Translations under genes and position numbers: made by a program | Assembly: GCA_000149265.1 (NCBI GenBank) | Contig: CH002541.1 | Location: 210,851 to 274,850 of the forward strand | DNA from: Ciona savignyi | Taxonomy: Eukaryota; Chordata; Ascidiacea; Phlebobranchia; Cionidae | Direction of reading: 5' to 3' | DNA: 64,000 nucleotides | The notes under the pieces: generated by a model | Database searches by the model: none | What the model saw: the letters and a program-made list of their open reading frames with translations, nothing else | Told to the model about the DNA's origin: nothing | In this document: piece after piece, positions 9,901-23,102 of the stretch | Layout: every line of letters starts with the position of its first letter | How positions within the stretch are numbered: position 1 is the stretch's first letter

Positions 9901-12900
9901 TTTGAAGAGCAAGCTTGCGAACCGTGAGCGAGCAGTTTATCGGGGCAGGCAAGTATTAAACAAACACGAGGTGCCTAACGTTTAACTACCAGGCGTGGCT
10001 TGATTCGCAATATGAAAGTTTTTTCATTGTGTGCCGCACGCACGACGCGCAGGACCAAACCTCAACCAGCATGACAGGTCAGTAATTCTTTTAAATATCT
10101 TATCATATTTTCATCAGTTTATTTAACCTACTTTAAGACTATTCAACAGATCTTGATTAAATAATAGGCTTGTCCGTGCGATTTTTTCATTTGAATGGTT
10201 GCTATAAGACTGTCGAGTCAATGCTCCAAAAAAACCTGAAGACTACTTAGTTTAAAGTGTACAATGCCTCGGCCGGGAGCATGGCATATTTTTTCTACTT
10301 TTAATTCAGACCAAAGCAGATTTGTGATCTAAAATTTCTTTATCGTATGGAGATTTATGAAGAGACGTGGTCAGTTGGCCATGATCCAGGGAGAAAAAAA
10401 ATGATTCGTTTTGCGTCAAGAAATGCCCCGGTGTTTCGTAATCCGGCGGCCCAAAATAACTATGGTATGTGTCTATACAATGAATGGTAGCGCGTCTACG
10501 CACTGCGTATTGACGTAGTCGAGCACGGGATAACCCAGCTTGAGGGCACCGGGTAGAGTATAAAACGTTTCGCTGCGCTTTACCGGTACTTCATTCAACT
10601 GTATATTTCACGGAGTTAATCCAGCATATATAACTAAAAGCCACATGTAGTAGTTTTTAATGTGCCAGGTAGACAGAGATGAAAAGCAACATACAATCAA
10701 TGTGACTAGCACTATGGCAAGATGTTGGCATAGCTATAAAAATGTTAAACATAGTGTGCTAATGTCTAGCCTTGGCGCTAGCTTGAGTTATCAACAACTG
10801 GATCTTCAACGCAATGAAATTGTAACCGAAAAGGCAATTTCAAAAAGAAAGTAACTAATTAAATTTTGTAATATCAGAAACGAATTAGACACCAGCACAT
10901 TAATCGTGTTATTTATATTTTTTAGCAAAATTTCCACTTCGTTGGTTATATATAAGACTAGGTTATATAATTTCGTTGTGGTGTAGTTATATATAAGGAA
11001 GAGAAGCTTTTTCTTGGTTGAACAGTTGCCTAGTGGTCGGCCAATATATACCGTAATACTTGCCTGGTTTAAAACAGGCACAATCTAAGCAGCGTCAGCA
11101 AACTCTTCGATAAGCGATGTAGATACAAGGCATCTTAAAATAACTATGTATTAACTTTGACTTTCTTAACTCATGCGAGTATAAACGAATCAATTAATCA
11201 CCAGAGACAGCAAGTCTACTACTGGTTCTGGTAAAAGCGAACGGGCCATACCTATATATGTGCACTATCGGGTTCTAGGTAAATCACTAAGGATATACCC
11301 ATATGTTTATATTTGCGTATTAACTTTAAGGGCTTTGTTCTATGCTAGGCCAAATAGTCTTTGCAATTCAAATTATCCGCATTTCAAGTTATAGTATATT
11401 GTAACGTTAACCCTTGTGCAATACGCGTAAAATATTCGAAGTGTTGTGAGATATTTTAATATGTCACGGAATTATTTTTTTTATATATTTGTCTTTTACA
11501 ATTAACTTCTTGAAATATAGGAAAATTATTCAATATATGTCCTAAGTTCATTCGACCGAACATGCACTTGCATTTTGAGGTTAGGAATCGTTCGTCTTGG
11601 GAATTAGTACCAAGGGCTAAATAGTGTTTTAGACTGCTGTAACTGACCTAAAACATTTAAACTTGGTTGAGTAAAAATCCGAAAAAGCCCTAATGTGATT
11701 GGCATACCTGAAGCCAATATTTCTTGGGCGTGGTTAAACGTAAATATGGTGACGTGATCCCAACCCTGCCCGCCCGTACAATCATATTGTTCGAGTTTTT
11801 GGTTATAAAAATTTGTTTCATAGATTGCTCAACCAGGAGATAATTTCAGTAGTTTTTTTAAATAATAACCAACAATCCACATACTCTGAAAACGGCAAAT
11901 GCTGGTGAGCATCAATTGGACTATATTCTTGAATTTTTTGGTTCTTGAAGTGCGACAAATTTTTCAATTAAATTGAAAAGTGGCCGAAAAAACGGCAAAA
12001 CGACAGTTACCGCAGCACTTATGTGATTGTGGCTATTGATTGATTAAAACATTATTTAACTTTGCAGAAAGCAAAATTCGGACCCACACCTTTATTGGCT
12101 AATCGGTTTCTCAATTCAGGCAAATCGCTTCGTTTTCAGGCAACTATTCAAAGTCTGTTGAATCATCGTTAGGCCAATATTTAACTGCAGTCCGTGTATT
12201 GTACCCAGACCGGATTGTCTTCGGGCCGTTAAAGGCGGGTTATGTGTAACCAGGGCGTAGACAATAGGCGTGTATGATTGGTTTAAAATTCAAACGCTGT
12301 TTATACAACGGTTCATCAAAGGACCAATCATAATCGAAGTAGAATTAAGCTTAGTTTGAATGGGGTATGTTAGGGCATGTTTGTACGTATTATTTTTAAT
12401 ACTGATTTAAAAGTTTTCGAATCGTTTATAAGAGTTGTTTTAAGTTTCAAATACGCCAATCGAAACTGAAGCAGTAACATGAAACACTTCCAACAGTTTT
12501 TTGTATTTTGACGCTTAAAATCAGAATGCGCTTATTAATATTAAAATCTGGCAGTGGGAAGATTAAACGTGATACACAGTTACCGCCATAGATATGGTCC
12601 ATCGCGCCCATCGTTGGCTTGGTCGAATTCTCAGTAGGCTACGCCTCGCAGTCACTTTCGTCCTTCTTGTTTTCTAAATAAACTTAGGTTTTATCCATAT
12701 ATGCGCTTTTACGAAACAAAAATTAAACTAATTAAATTTGGGAGTGTATGCTAATAATTGTTGGTGTAAAACATCGTATAAAGTCACTACATAAAGGTCT
12801 ACAGCTTAATTGATTTTAAAAGTTACAGTCAATGTCAGCTAAAAAGTTTTTCCAACTAAACGCATGGTAATGAAAAGAGTAAAAACCACTGCAACACTAA

Positions 12901-13519
12901 CCCCACGAAATTAAGTGTACCTTTATGATTAGGCTCCCTTACGCATTTACAAGATAATCTGCCAATTGCGCCAGCAATTTTTGGGGAAATAGACATGAAT
13001 ATCACATCTTATGCCTTATAAATATCATATCCTGTGAACTAATGAGGCCTTCTACAAAGCAGCGGAGATACTAGCGTCTACAGGTATAGTAATCCTCAAC
13101 GGTGGGAAAATTGTCACCCAACGAAGATCAAGCAGTGGTACTCATTTGTATCGTATTAAGCAAAAAATCAGGTTGATAGTAATTAGAATATACCTCAAGT
13201 TAAGCGCACTTTCTTTTTCTCTATTTTTTTTATTAATATGTCCAACATTTAGTGTGACGATTTATTATTCTAATGCCGTAAAGGAATAAAAAACAAATCA
13301 TGATCAACGCAGCTTGGCTTATGAGTGACCAGCAACAAAATAGACGTGTATTTCAAGGATGTGAATAAGGCCACGTATAGCAATTTGTATTTATTAGGGT
13401 GAAGCTTACAATATATTTGTGGGTACGAAGATAAATAATGATGTACCATCGGTTGGATTTATAATAATGTGCCGAACCACATAAGCTAAGTACCTCCACC
13501 GGCCAACAGAAAAAAAAGC

Positions 13520-13593
13520 AAAAGATGGAAACTGCTCATTAATATTATGGAAACTAATTCTAACCCTGCTTAATGTGCAGTTTCCATCCTTTT
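13520..13593. ncRNA. 74-nt imperfect hairpin (miRNA-precursor-like or MITE remnant)
   Basis: Left arm 13520-13542 pairs with right arm 13570-13593. Five, eleven and six base pairs (ATGGAAACTGC with GCAGTTTCCAT in the middle) are broken only by one T-T mismatch and one bulged C. The loop is about 27 nt. Size and shape suit a microRNA precursor, but a small palindromic transposon remnant would look the same. No expression evidence is available. Confidence 0.3.
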
Positions 13594-13802
13594 AGTTTCC
13601 GCGGCGCCCACATGGAATACTTGGTTTTAGTGCATTCGTTTTTAGTGACTTTGATTATTAGGGATAAGTAGTAAATTCAACCATGAACCACATTATCCTT
13701 AGTAAAGGTATTTTAGAATTCTACTAGGATAACCGAAATGTAAAACTCAGTCGTTTTTTTCATATCTGCTTATTAATTTTTAGAGTGACCAATTCGTTAT
13801 TT

Positions 13803-13912
13803 TCAGATTGCCCCGTGTCCACGTTGGGTTGGGAAAGCTATTGCATTGTGTTGTATATGTTTGACGACAATGTTATTTGTTGAATTTAATATGCTAATGG
13901 GTTCAGGCAGCA
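13803..13912 (-). repeat. SINE family 1, degenerate reverse copy
   Basis: Reverse complement matches to the family 1 body: GGGAAAGCTATTGCATTGTG and, 50 bases on, TAATGGGTTCAGGCAG, in the expected order. It is strongly decayed and lacks both head and tail. Confidence 0.55.
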
Positions 13913-14459
13913 ACTAAAGCCTTATACAAAAATTTAACCAGTGGCTAGCTGGCCTAAAAATGACATATATCTAGAATTCGTTCTAAAATAAAATAAACAA
14001 ACACGGCTCTATTGAGTAAAAATCAAATGGTATGTAGCATTTAATCATTTTTTTTCCAAAAAGGCGAGTAAAATGTTACTTCTGCCGACAATAGCATAAT
14101 GTGAAACCCTGAATAAGCAAACTCGTGTTATAAATGTTATTACAGTTAACACTTCCATATAATTTGTATACACAAGCATTTTACCATAAACTGTACAGTA
14201 TATCACACGTCACCAACTGCTTTTTCACATGGTTTGCCGATTGGTATCATTACGGCTGGTTAATTCTGAATAGAATTAAGTAGTGAACCTTGTACTCATA
14301 GTTGAATTGATATTGCAGTGCATTTGACATTGCCAGTTGAAAATGCTTATAAATCAAAACTTAATTTTAAACATGATTCAAAAAATCCATTTCGGACAGA
14401 AAGGCAAACTAATGAATTTTGATCAAATATAAAAAAAAATTGCTGAGTAATTGAACAAA

Positions 14460-17400
14460 CTAATGTCCTTTGTAGTTGGGTTTTCTTTTTTCTTTGAACG
14501 CATTAAGACCTTCCAATCTGTCTTTTGTTGGAATGACCTTGAAACAAAAGCAAATATAGGAATTGGGGAAATCATTTTTAGAAGACTTATATATAACTGG
14601 GGAAGCACAGTTTACACCGGAAGCACACACTTTGCCAGAAGACAAAAATATATTCTACGCAAGACATTATAATATAATGACCATTAAATTTTCCCCAGCT
14701 CCACTTTTTGCTTGTGGAAAGACATTGTAGGCACGTAATGGCCATTGCCTTCTACCAGTCAGAATATATAACACACAAACAACCTAAATTTGGCTTCAAC
14801 TATTTGCCAAAGTTACTATTTTATTAAGAAAGACTTTCAAAAGAATTATGTTCTAAAATTTTTCCTAATGAAAAAATATCCAATTACCTGTGCATAACAA
14901 CCCTGTTCAATTGCAAGACCAGTTGACAAGTCGACTTCTATTCCCCGATTTATGGCCTGCTTGGCCATTCTCAGTGCAATGGGACCCTGGAATTATTAAA
15001 TATCAGGAAACACAATTTTGATATCTTTTTTAACGTTAAAAGGAAAATTTAAAAATCATGGAAACAAGAAAAATGACAAACACTATTGCCGGAGAAGTAT
15101 AATGGTAAATTTGGGTCATTTAATAGTTTTTAATCTTACAATCTTGACTAAATGTCTTAAATCTAAAATCAAAATAGTATTTATTTATTAACGTTTTTTC
15201 AACTTCTGGGGTCAAATTTCTTTAAGTTGCATTACCTGGCACCAGCCTCAAAAAGTTGCATAAATTGTGATTTTATTTGACATTGCCGTTATAGTTTAAA
15301 CTAGCTGTTGTGATATGCAAAAATACTAACTTTAGTTTTAAGTTTTCGGTTAGCAGTGCCTAAGGAAGTGGAAAGACGCTTAAGGAATTTCTACAATCTA
15401 TTTTTGCTTACTTGGGGAACTATTTCCTTGGCTAGTTCAAGTGCTCTTAGAAACGCTGCATCGCCATTCTCATTTTGTGGGACCACGTGGTTCACCAGCC
15501 CGATCTTATAAGCCTGACACAGCAAAGGTTATATGGAGGTGATGAATTACGACGGATGGTTAATCATTACCTGGTTGCCGTCAATCACACGGGCGGTGTA
15601 AATCATCTCCTTCGCCAAACTTGGCCCAATTGCCCTTGCTAAATTTTGTGTGCCACCTGGAAATTTGATAATAGTCTTTGTTTTGTAACATAAAACAAAA
15701 GTGGAACTTAAACAGTAATAAAACCTGTATATATGTTAATTTAAAAACTATTAAGAGTTTCATGCTATAAGTAGGGTTGGAGTCCAATTAATTCAAAGGG
15801 CCAAGTCTGGACAGTTGGCACAGTGCGTTAATATGAAGATCCGACAAGAGTTTGATAATAGGGATTTTAAAACAGTGTAGAATAATTTTAATAAAGAAAG
15901 TCTTAAAAATGTGCAGTCCTTATTCAATGTTTACTTTTTATGAACATTTACCCCCCAAAAGTTCAAATTGTATTTTATATATTTTTATATTTATATATAG
16001 TATTTAGGGAATCGCATGAACATTTATATCATTAATGTCAATCTTTGGTTTAAACTTGAACATCCAATACAATTTGCAGCTTGGTGGGCATGGAATCTAC
16101 CGATACAAGAGGCAGCTAAATTTGAGGTATTTATTAATTGTCAGCTTTGTATATAAACTCATACCTATCCTCCCACCACGAACATAATTGTGCAAAAGGT
16201 TATATTACTATGATATGAATACAGTAAACTTTAATTCCATATAGCTCTAACCAGCTTGACAACCATTCATTATGAGTAGAAAGTAGACTATGAAGTGCGG
16301 CTTGGATTGTTAGCACGTACACAGTGAACTTGCCTATTCATACAGTCTGCTGAGCCATTTTTATGCACTGTTTTGCAGTGCACACATTAGCCTTACTGCA
16401 CACAACCTAGTTGTACACACCACCAAATAAATATTTGTCAAGCCTGCTAACTTTACAATGATGATTATAAATACTTCAATTCTGTTGAACTTCTTTATCA
16501 TATCCCCTTTACAATATTTAACAAATAAGTGCCTTACATACGAAACCACAAATTTGACGTTTTAAGAGAGAATTTTAAGACTTAATAATCAGCTTAAAAA
16601 TAAAATAATACATCTTACCGCCACCAGGAATTATTGCCAGTTTTGTTTCCACAAGTCCAAGCTTGCTGTCAGATGCTGTGATAAATACAATAGTAATGTT
16701 TAAGGCGTTGGAGTGCCAACAGGTTTGCAAATACCCAACTAGAATGAGATTGTATCTCTAGACAACCATTTAACAAGCATTGCCTTAATCTAATACATTA
16801 AACATTGCTGTTACAACTAAAATAGTATCCATGTTAAAACACAGATGTTATGTAAAGCTGTAGAAAGGCATGCGGTATTTATTCGATTGATCAAATTTTA
16901 ACTGTTGTTATCCGAACTGGTATATAATTAGTACTTTCTTAAGTCATTGGGTTTGATTTTTTGGGCTGGGTTTACATTTTTTTCTCTCAAATAAAATAAA
17001 AAATGTTTTGTACTAATAAATACATAACACATAGCAATAGTTACGCTTTGGTTGCTAGACTATCTAATGATATTGAAATAACAAACTACATCAATAGTTT
17101 CACCTGCTACTCGCATGTCAAATCCAAGTGCCATTTCCAGTCCACCACCGACTGCAGTGCCATCCATAGCAGCAATGGTGGGAACTGGGAACTGCTGCAG
17201 ATCAAACATTATTTGACGCAGTCTTCCAACAAAAGGTCCAACTTCACTCTCACTCATCGTTCTTCTCTCCTTCAAATCAGCTCCTGAGGATAGTTTGGAC
17301 AATTTATTCAATTGCAATTGGAATGCTTACTGGAAAGTTGTACTTTCAATATCTGCTATGTGCTGTCCGCGTGTGTCATTGCACAAAGCAATAAACAGAT

Positions 17401-19132
17401 ATTGTTCCAACCAAATAAAATTTAACTTTAAAACTAAAATGATTATAACCTATTTGCACCAAACGAACAATAGATCAGGTAAAACTCTTGTGGAGACACA
17501 GCATCCAAATGAAAGGCTGTATATTAATGTCTTATTCCCATGAATAAACAGTTTGTTTGGTTAAAAACAGGCAAAACAGTTAAAATGTTCGATAAGTCCA
17601 CAGGTTTGAAAATGTTAAAAGTTTATTCTGAATAGATAAAGCCTTTTGAAAAGGTATCTTTCCTAATTGCATATATATTCTTGTAGATACAGCAAATCAA
17701 AAATTCCATCTACCCAGTGATTGGTTCATAAGTACATAGAGTGTGATAATGTTCATAGTACCTGCACAGAATATACCAGGCACCATACTTCGCAATATTA
17801 GCACACGAATGTTGTTGTTGTACTTCATTTCTTCAACTACTTCTGTCAACTGTACATAAAATTATATACATAAATACATACAAGTCTATACATGATATTT
17901 GTGACAGGCTTAAACAGTGCTTTACTGCACAACCATATAAGTAGTATAATTTAATAATTTTCCATTTTTATTAACAACATCATAGTAGTACTGCAAGTCT
18001 TTTAATGAGCCAAAAAACAACCTACATTTATCAAGATAAACCAAACACCCAGTATGGAAAGTATGGCAGCTGCACACTCGAGTTTTTTTTTTACCCCGCG
18101 TCTTTGCACACTTGGGTAATTTTACACGATCGCGAACAAACCTACCTCTGGACCTCGGGTAATTTACTGTCAGTACATTTTTTGTTATTTAGCCGATCCT
18201 ATGTTATGTAGATAGATATGTTAGCTGAGAGACAAGAAGGATTGCGGATAGAATAATATGTTTTTTTAAGATTTTGGTGAAACAGTAATAAAAATGAGAT
18301 TGTGTGCACACTTGAAGTGTGCACTCTTGGACGTTTGCACACTGCACACTTAAATATTTGGCGCGTGCACACTCGAGATCTCGGCGATAATTGACAAACT
18401 TTCCATACGGGCCAAACACTAAATACTAAAAAGATCATATCGAGAGTAATAACCAGTGTGTTACTTTCTTCCAGTAACCATATATAGGATTATGTATACC
18501 CACTAAAGTAAGGGAAAATGATGGTGATTTTATAACATGTTTGAAGATACAATGTGTCCACAGTTAAATTATCGCAGCTATTGCTATGTGTTGACGCTTT
18601 ACATAGCCATTTAAACATGGATGTTAAGCACCTTTCCTAAGAACATAATCAAATGTTATCAGCTAGTTTTGAACTGCTTTTTTATCAACAAAAAGATGGA
18701 TATTTTTCCTACTCACTGTTAAGTATGAAATATCGAATATCGATTAATATCATTACAAAAGAATACAAGGAGACAAACAAGTTAAATACTCACCATTTTA
18801 CCCAAGTTTCTACCAATTGAATTTCTTGACTCTGGTCTGTTTAAACCAAGAACTGTTATACCTACAAAAACATTAGTAGCATTGTTATAGTTTATCTACA
18901 AGTCCAACATACTACTAGTGTGTCGCAAAGTTTGGTTAATATTTACACCCTTAACGTTATGCCGCTTATCTACAACAATACCTTCAAGATCGCCATCTAG
19001 GTGTGTTGTAGATAACTCTTCTTGATTTGAGTTCAATGGTGTTGATGTCGACAAACTTCTTAGCACACATCTTCCCTGCAAAGTTGACAATGACGAAGAG
19101 ACAACTTTTATCAATCTGCGACTACAGTGCAT
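14460..19132 (-). CDS. AUH: 3-methylglutaconyl-CoA hydratase (AUH type), nine exons
   Basis: Exons 19132-18949, 18861-18794, 17849-17762, 17283-17104, 16675-16619, 15656-15571, 15513-15412, 14986-14888 and 14537-14460 join in phase to 942 nt, 313 residues (human AUH is slightly longer). All introns are GT..AG. The enzyme hydrates 3-methylglutaconyl-CoA in leucine breakdown in mitochondria; vertebrate AUH also binds AU-rich RNA. The first 30 residues are Arg/Ser/Leu-rich without acids, as in a mitochondrial presequence. The crotonase fold follows: [24 protein letters not shown] (oxyanion hole near residue 114), [19 protein letters not shown] and [13 protein letters not shown]. The two expected catalytic glutamates are E163 and E183. 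The tail [19 protein letters not shown] is typical of AUH. It starts 633 bp from the divergent centrin gene. Intron 2 carries a MITE. Confidence 0.95.
18049..18411. mobile_element. hAT-type MITE in AUH intron 2
   Basis: An exact 8-bp repeat CCAAACAC (18041-18048 and 18412-18419) flanks a 363-bp unit. Its ends are inverted: CCAGTATGGAAAGT on the left, and the complement of the right end reads CCCGTATGGAAAGT. Inside, GCACACTCGAG near both ends and TGCACACTTG/AAGTGTGCAC add further inverted pairs. An 8-bp target duplication is the mark of the hAT superfamily. There is no coding capacity. It lies between AUH exons 2 and 3 and leaves the splice sites intact. Confidence 0.7.
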
Positions 19133-19765
19133 TGTTTCAGGTTGTTATCTTTTAAATTACTACGGCTGGATACGTGTAGTATGACATGGATATGAACAAT
19201 GCAATATGTAAACTTAAATTTAACACGAGTTCGAGAGGTATATTTAACAATATATTCGTTATAGTCTTTTTTTATTTTTAAGTAAATCGCACTTTTAAAT
19301 AAAAGTTATTATTAAAATAAAATTTGTTTACAATGAAAGTAAAAATGTATTACTTATTAAATAATAAAAACATTTTTTTGTGTTTACATTTGTTACCCTG
19401 GTTAAAGTTATAGTATTATTAAAATAAGGGACTTCCCCATCTAAGAAAATTGAAAGTGTTTATAAGTGAATTTTACAGTGTATTAAATTTAAAAAGTATT
19501 TAATTTGCAATAAATTATAAAGCGTATGGTCAGCTAAATAATAATTAAAAGGGCGTCTTAAATGTGTTTCAGTTTAGTTTCGTGGAATGAAAATTTAGCA
19601 ACTATATGTTTTCTATGGGGTGATTGCCGTAACCATAACCACATGAGACGCCAAAGTCCCCTACATTTTATTTTGTTACAGATAAAATTTTGAATGATGT
19701 AGAACGGGCTTTACACTATTTAAAAACGACTGAAGTATATCAGTAAACTTTTTTTAACCGAAAAA

Positions 19766-21968
19766 ATGCCAACAAAAAAGAAAAGAAAATCAATTTCTGA
19801 AGAAAGGAAAAAAAGTAAACCGGATTTCGAGTTTCCGGCAGAAGCAATTCCATCAAATATACCAGATGTACCAGCTCCCGGTCAAGCTGTGAGTAAATTG
19901 CATGTTTTTTTACAACCAGAGCAATTTTGGGTTGTAAAGTAGATTGCTTAGTGATGTGGTTATTGTTTAAGTAGGCCAAGTTTAATTTATTAAGTTTAAA
20001 GAAAACGCAAAGGTATTTTTCTGTTGTAATGCCTTTGTTTTTAAGTTGTGCATGAATGTACATGCCTGGATCAAAACGGCCATTTTACATCTTTCCTTTC
20101 TGTTTTTCTCTCTACTTTTTAGCTATATTATATTTGTGCAAGGAGGAGTAACTGCTTTACTTGCAAATAATATTTAACCAAAATAAACCCAAAAAAACCC
20201 CATGTTATAAATATCCTTTCCTGACATAACACACTTTTACCCTTTCAGCTTCTCACAGTTCTAAAGACGAATGATGTGAATGAGAAACAATTTTTGGGAA
20301 TGAAGCTTCCTGACAAGGTGTTTGAGCAGGTACTTTGGTTTCAAAGTTTAATCGATTTCCTAGAGACACAATCAGTAATGTTATCTATGCAATTTTGTAC
20401 GACAAACATGAATTTTATTGTACAAATTTAGTCAAGAAATTACAAAAAAACACAAAGCTTTCTACAATGCCCTTGTAATTCTGAACAATGGAATTATAAT
20501 AGTTTCATTGAAGTTTCCTGTCAATAAGAATAAGTTGTCAATAAGAACAATGTTTAAAGACTAATCTTCTCATAAACCCAATATTATCTTTGCAGCTGAC
20601 AATGCAAGAGATTCGCGACTTAAAAGTCGTGTTCGAAGCTTTTGACCTCGATAACTCCGGTACAATCGATATCAAGGAGTTGCACAGGGCGATGAAGATT
20701 CTTGGATTTCGAGTTTCAAGGAACGAAGTAAGAGAAATGATGGCGGACGTTGACACTCGGAACCAGGGGTGAGACAGGATGTTTTATGACCCAGTGGCTG
20801 ATGACACAGGGGAAAAGGCTATGACCTTGATAACTTTAACCTCAATTCTACATTCCTGGTCCCTGTGTAGTTATGAATTCCCCAACTACCCAGGCAACAC
20901 ATAAGAAAAAACCTGGTCCTCAGTGTATACTCTTTATTATAATCATATCCCAATGATTCATTTAGGCTACATTAGTTTTAACCAATGACAAGACACTATA
21001 GATTTTAAAATTGTAGTTATTTTAAAAACTATAAAGCTAAGCACATTGAAATTGTTAACCAAGGTATTCCAAAAAAGGCATTGTCAACCAACTAATACAG
21101 TGTTGTTATGTTTGCATGTGTTATACAAACTATTGTTTTTTTCATCATGGTGAACATGTGAATTGCGTATCCTTGATCAAGTCCTAATTTTATGAAGAAA
21201 ATATGATTTTTGTTCAAATTTATAAAACTTTAAATTGTTTCACAGGGAAATAGCGTTTGCCGAGTTTTTGTTGTTCATCATAGAACGTCAAAGTGATTCC
21301 CGGGATATTTACGAGGAAGTGCGACATGGATTTAAAACCTTTGTAGACTCAGGTAAGATATATCAACATAAAATTTTATTTAACTGAAAAATGTTTAGAA
21401 CCAACCAACATACAAAACAAAATAGAATTGGCGTATCTATAGTAGCGCCGGGACCAAGAATGCAGGCGATAAAATACATGTTACTCCAGCACCCTTGACC
21501 AACCACTATCATTAAATTTTACAATATAACTGGCCCTTGTGTTTATTTTAATAGTGGTAAAACGTTTTTTTTAATTACTCAATTCGTCAGGTTCAATAAA
21601 CATCATTTGAAGACTTGGAAACTAAAAAAACGACAAATCAGCAGGTTTCGAGTCAAAATATTCCACCTGTTAATCCGTTGTGTTATTACTTACCCTTCCA
21701 TATCATCTTTTCTAATAAAATTACTGGAACATATTAATGCAATTACTAGTAACAAGTATAATATAGAATATCATCTTAAACGCTTTTACTTTTAGAGGAC
21801 GACGGCAGCATTACTGCGGCGTCGTTGAAACGTGTATGTCGAGAGGTCGGTGTGAAATTCACGGACAAGGAAATATCGGACATGATGGAGGTTGCCGATA
21901 TCAATGGGGATGAAGTTGTGGACGAAGATGAGTTTCTTGCCATCATGCTCAAAACCAATCTATTTTAA
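19766..21968 (+). CDS. Centrin-like EF-hand protein, five exons
   Basis: Exons 19766-19888, 20249-20329, 20596-20768, 21246-21352 and 21796-21968 join in phase to 657 nt, 218 residues. Centrins are calcium-binding proteins of centrioles, basal bodies and nuclear-pore or repair complexes. A basic, then Pro-rich N-terminal extension of about 68 residues precedes four EF-hands. Loop 1 is residues 85-96 (DLDNSGTIDIKE, canonical). Loop 2 is 121-132 (DTRNQGEIAFAE). Loop 3 is 160-171 and lacks an acid at position 12. Loop 4 is 196-207 (DINGDEVVDEDE) with Glu instead of Gly at position 6. The ending LKTNLF resembles the centrin C-terminus. Typical centrins have about 170 residues, so the long start is unusual. 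Which centrin paralogue it is cannot be told. The start ATG is the first in frame, next to the AUH promoter. Confidence 0.9.
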
Positions 21969-22295
21969 ATCAATATATCGTTGTTGTTTCACACAGGTTT
22001 CTTTAATGATATGTTCCAAACATCTGCTGTTCGACTTATCCCGATTAGCCTTTGTTTTAACGTGATTATACAATGTTTTTAAAACATCCTGGGATTAGTT
22101 TAGTTACGATCTAAAACTTTATCGTCAGGCATCTGCTGAGAACATAATGGATCCTCTGTCAAACATGAGTATGCCTATTTATGATGCAACTTACTGAACA
22201 TTAATGTGTTAAAAAAAATATAACCATATCGTGTTTTTTATTTTTTATTTATGATTCTTTAACATTTCGTACTCTTACTGTGGTCCGTTGTTTTA

Positions 22296-22301
22296 AATAA
22301 A
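22296..22301 (+). terminator. Poly(A) signal AATAAA after the centrin gene
   Basis: AATAAA about 330 nt after the centrin stop codon and before the SINE at 22808. It is a simple consensus match; other signals may be used. Confidence 0.4.
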
Positions 22302-22807
22302 ACAGCAAATTCTTGTTAGTCGTTGGAGTAAACCTAGTAAGAAGGTGAAAACACCGTGGTCATTGAGACATTTCCATGGAATACAGCAGTGTGCTTACAT
22401 TTTAGAGTGTTTTGTTAAAATCCCGTTGATTGGCTCCAAGCAATGTTACGGTCAGTCGAGTACACTTGCGAAAATGGAACGGCCACCTAACGGTTATGCC
22501 AATGAAAAGCGCACTCAGACATTAATACTAAGCCATGAGTTTGCAACTGGGCTTGGAAACAACTGGACTGCGAATATGATTTTAATACTTATTCTATGTT
22601 AAATAATTTATACTGTCCGACATGACGCACTATTTCTTTCGGTCATGAGCAGCAGAATTATAATTAATCTATCCTGAGTCTGTACTAAAGAGGCTAATAA
22701 GCGTCGTTGGGCCCTTATTTTTAGGCTGACCAAAGCTTAAAAAGTAGGTCGCACTTTATTTTGTTCTGCGCCTAAAATTTTGCCGGTTTGATTCTTTGAC
22801 AATATAT

Positions 22808-23102
22808 GTCCGGCCCGTTGGTCTAACGGTTAAGTGCGTCGCCTTTCAATCGAAAGGTTGCAGGTACGAAACTGGTCGCTAGCTAGTCGGTTGTGTCCTT
22901 GGGCAAGGCACTTTACGGACATTGCCTGAACCCAGCGGATTAATGGGTTCTACCAAATTAAAGAAACGTGTCTATCATATACAACACACTGCAATAGCTC
23001 CGGTAACCCGACGGTGGGCGCGAGGTGATCTGACGATTGCCCGTGTGTTAACCCCCTTGGTTTTCCCATTCACGGGGATAAAGATGAATATCCTATCCTA
23101 TA
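22808..23102 (+). repeat. tRNA-derived SINE (family 1), full-length copy
   Basis: The best-preserved copy. The head TCCGGCCCGTTGGTCTAACG with A-box-like and B-box-like parts is followed by the same body landmarks as the copy at 1206, and by a TATCC-type tail at about 23088-23102. It lies between the centrin gene and the LRR gene. Confidence 0.85.

Larger units (their letters stand above)
3700..14440. other. Gene-poor region of about 10.7 kb
   Basis: I found no exon chain with coding character on either strand between the lectin-like gene and AUH. Open frames here (for example 8812-9018 and 9532-9952) lack recognisable motifs, overlap on both strands and have no matched splice sites. The region holds the hAT-like element near 4036, SINE pieces at 4545, 6797, 6502 and 13803, a dispersed GCCGTTTT repeat near 11980 and a hairpin at 13520. 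A TATA-like GAGTATAAAACG near 10557 could be a promoter, but no transcript is evident. Regulatory DNA or very small or non-coding genes could be missed. Confidence 0.4.

Noticed and set aside
9532-9952. Overlapping open frames on both strands near 9.5-9.9 kb
   Set aside because: Four frames overlap on both strands. None shows domain character, and there are no convincing exon borders.
10040-10090. ATGACAG|GTCAGT as a possible first exon
   Set aside because: A good donor after a short ATG stretch, but no downstream exon can be joined with confidence.
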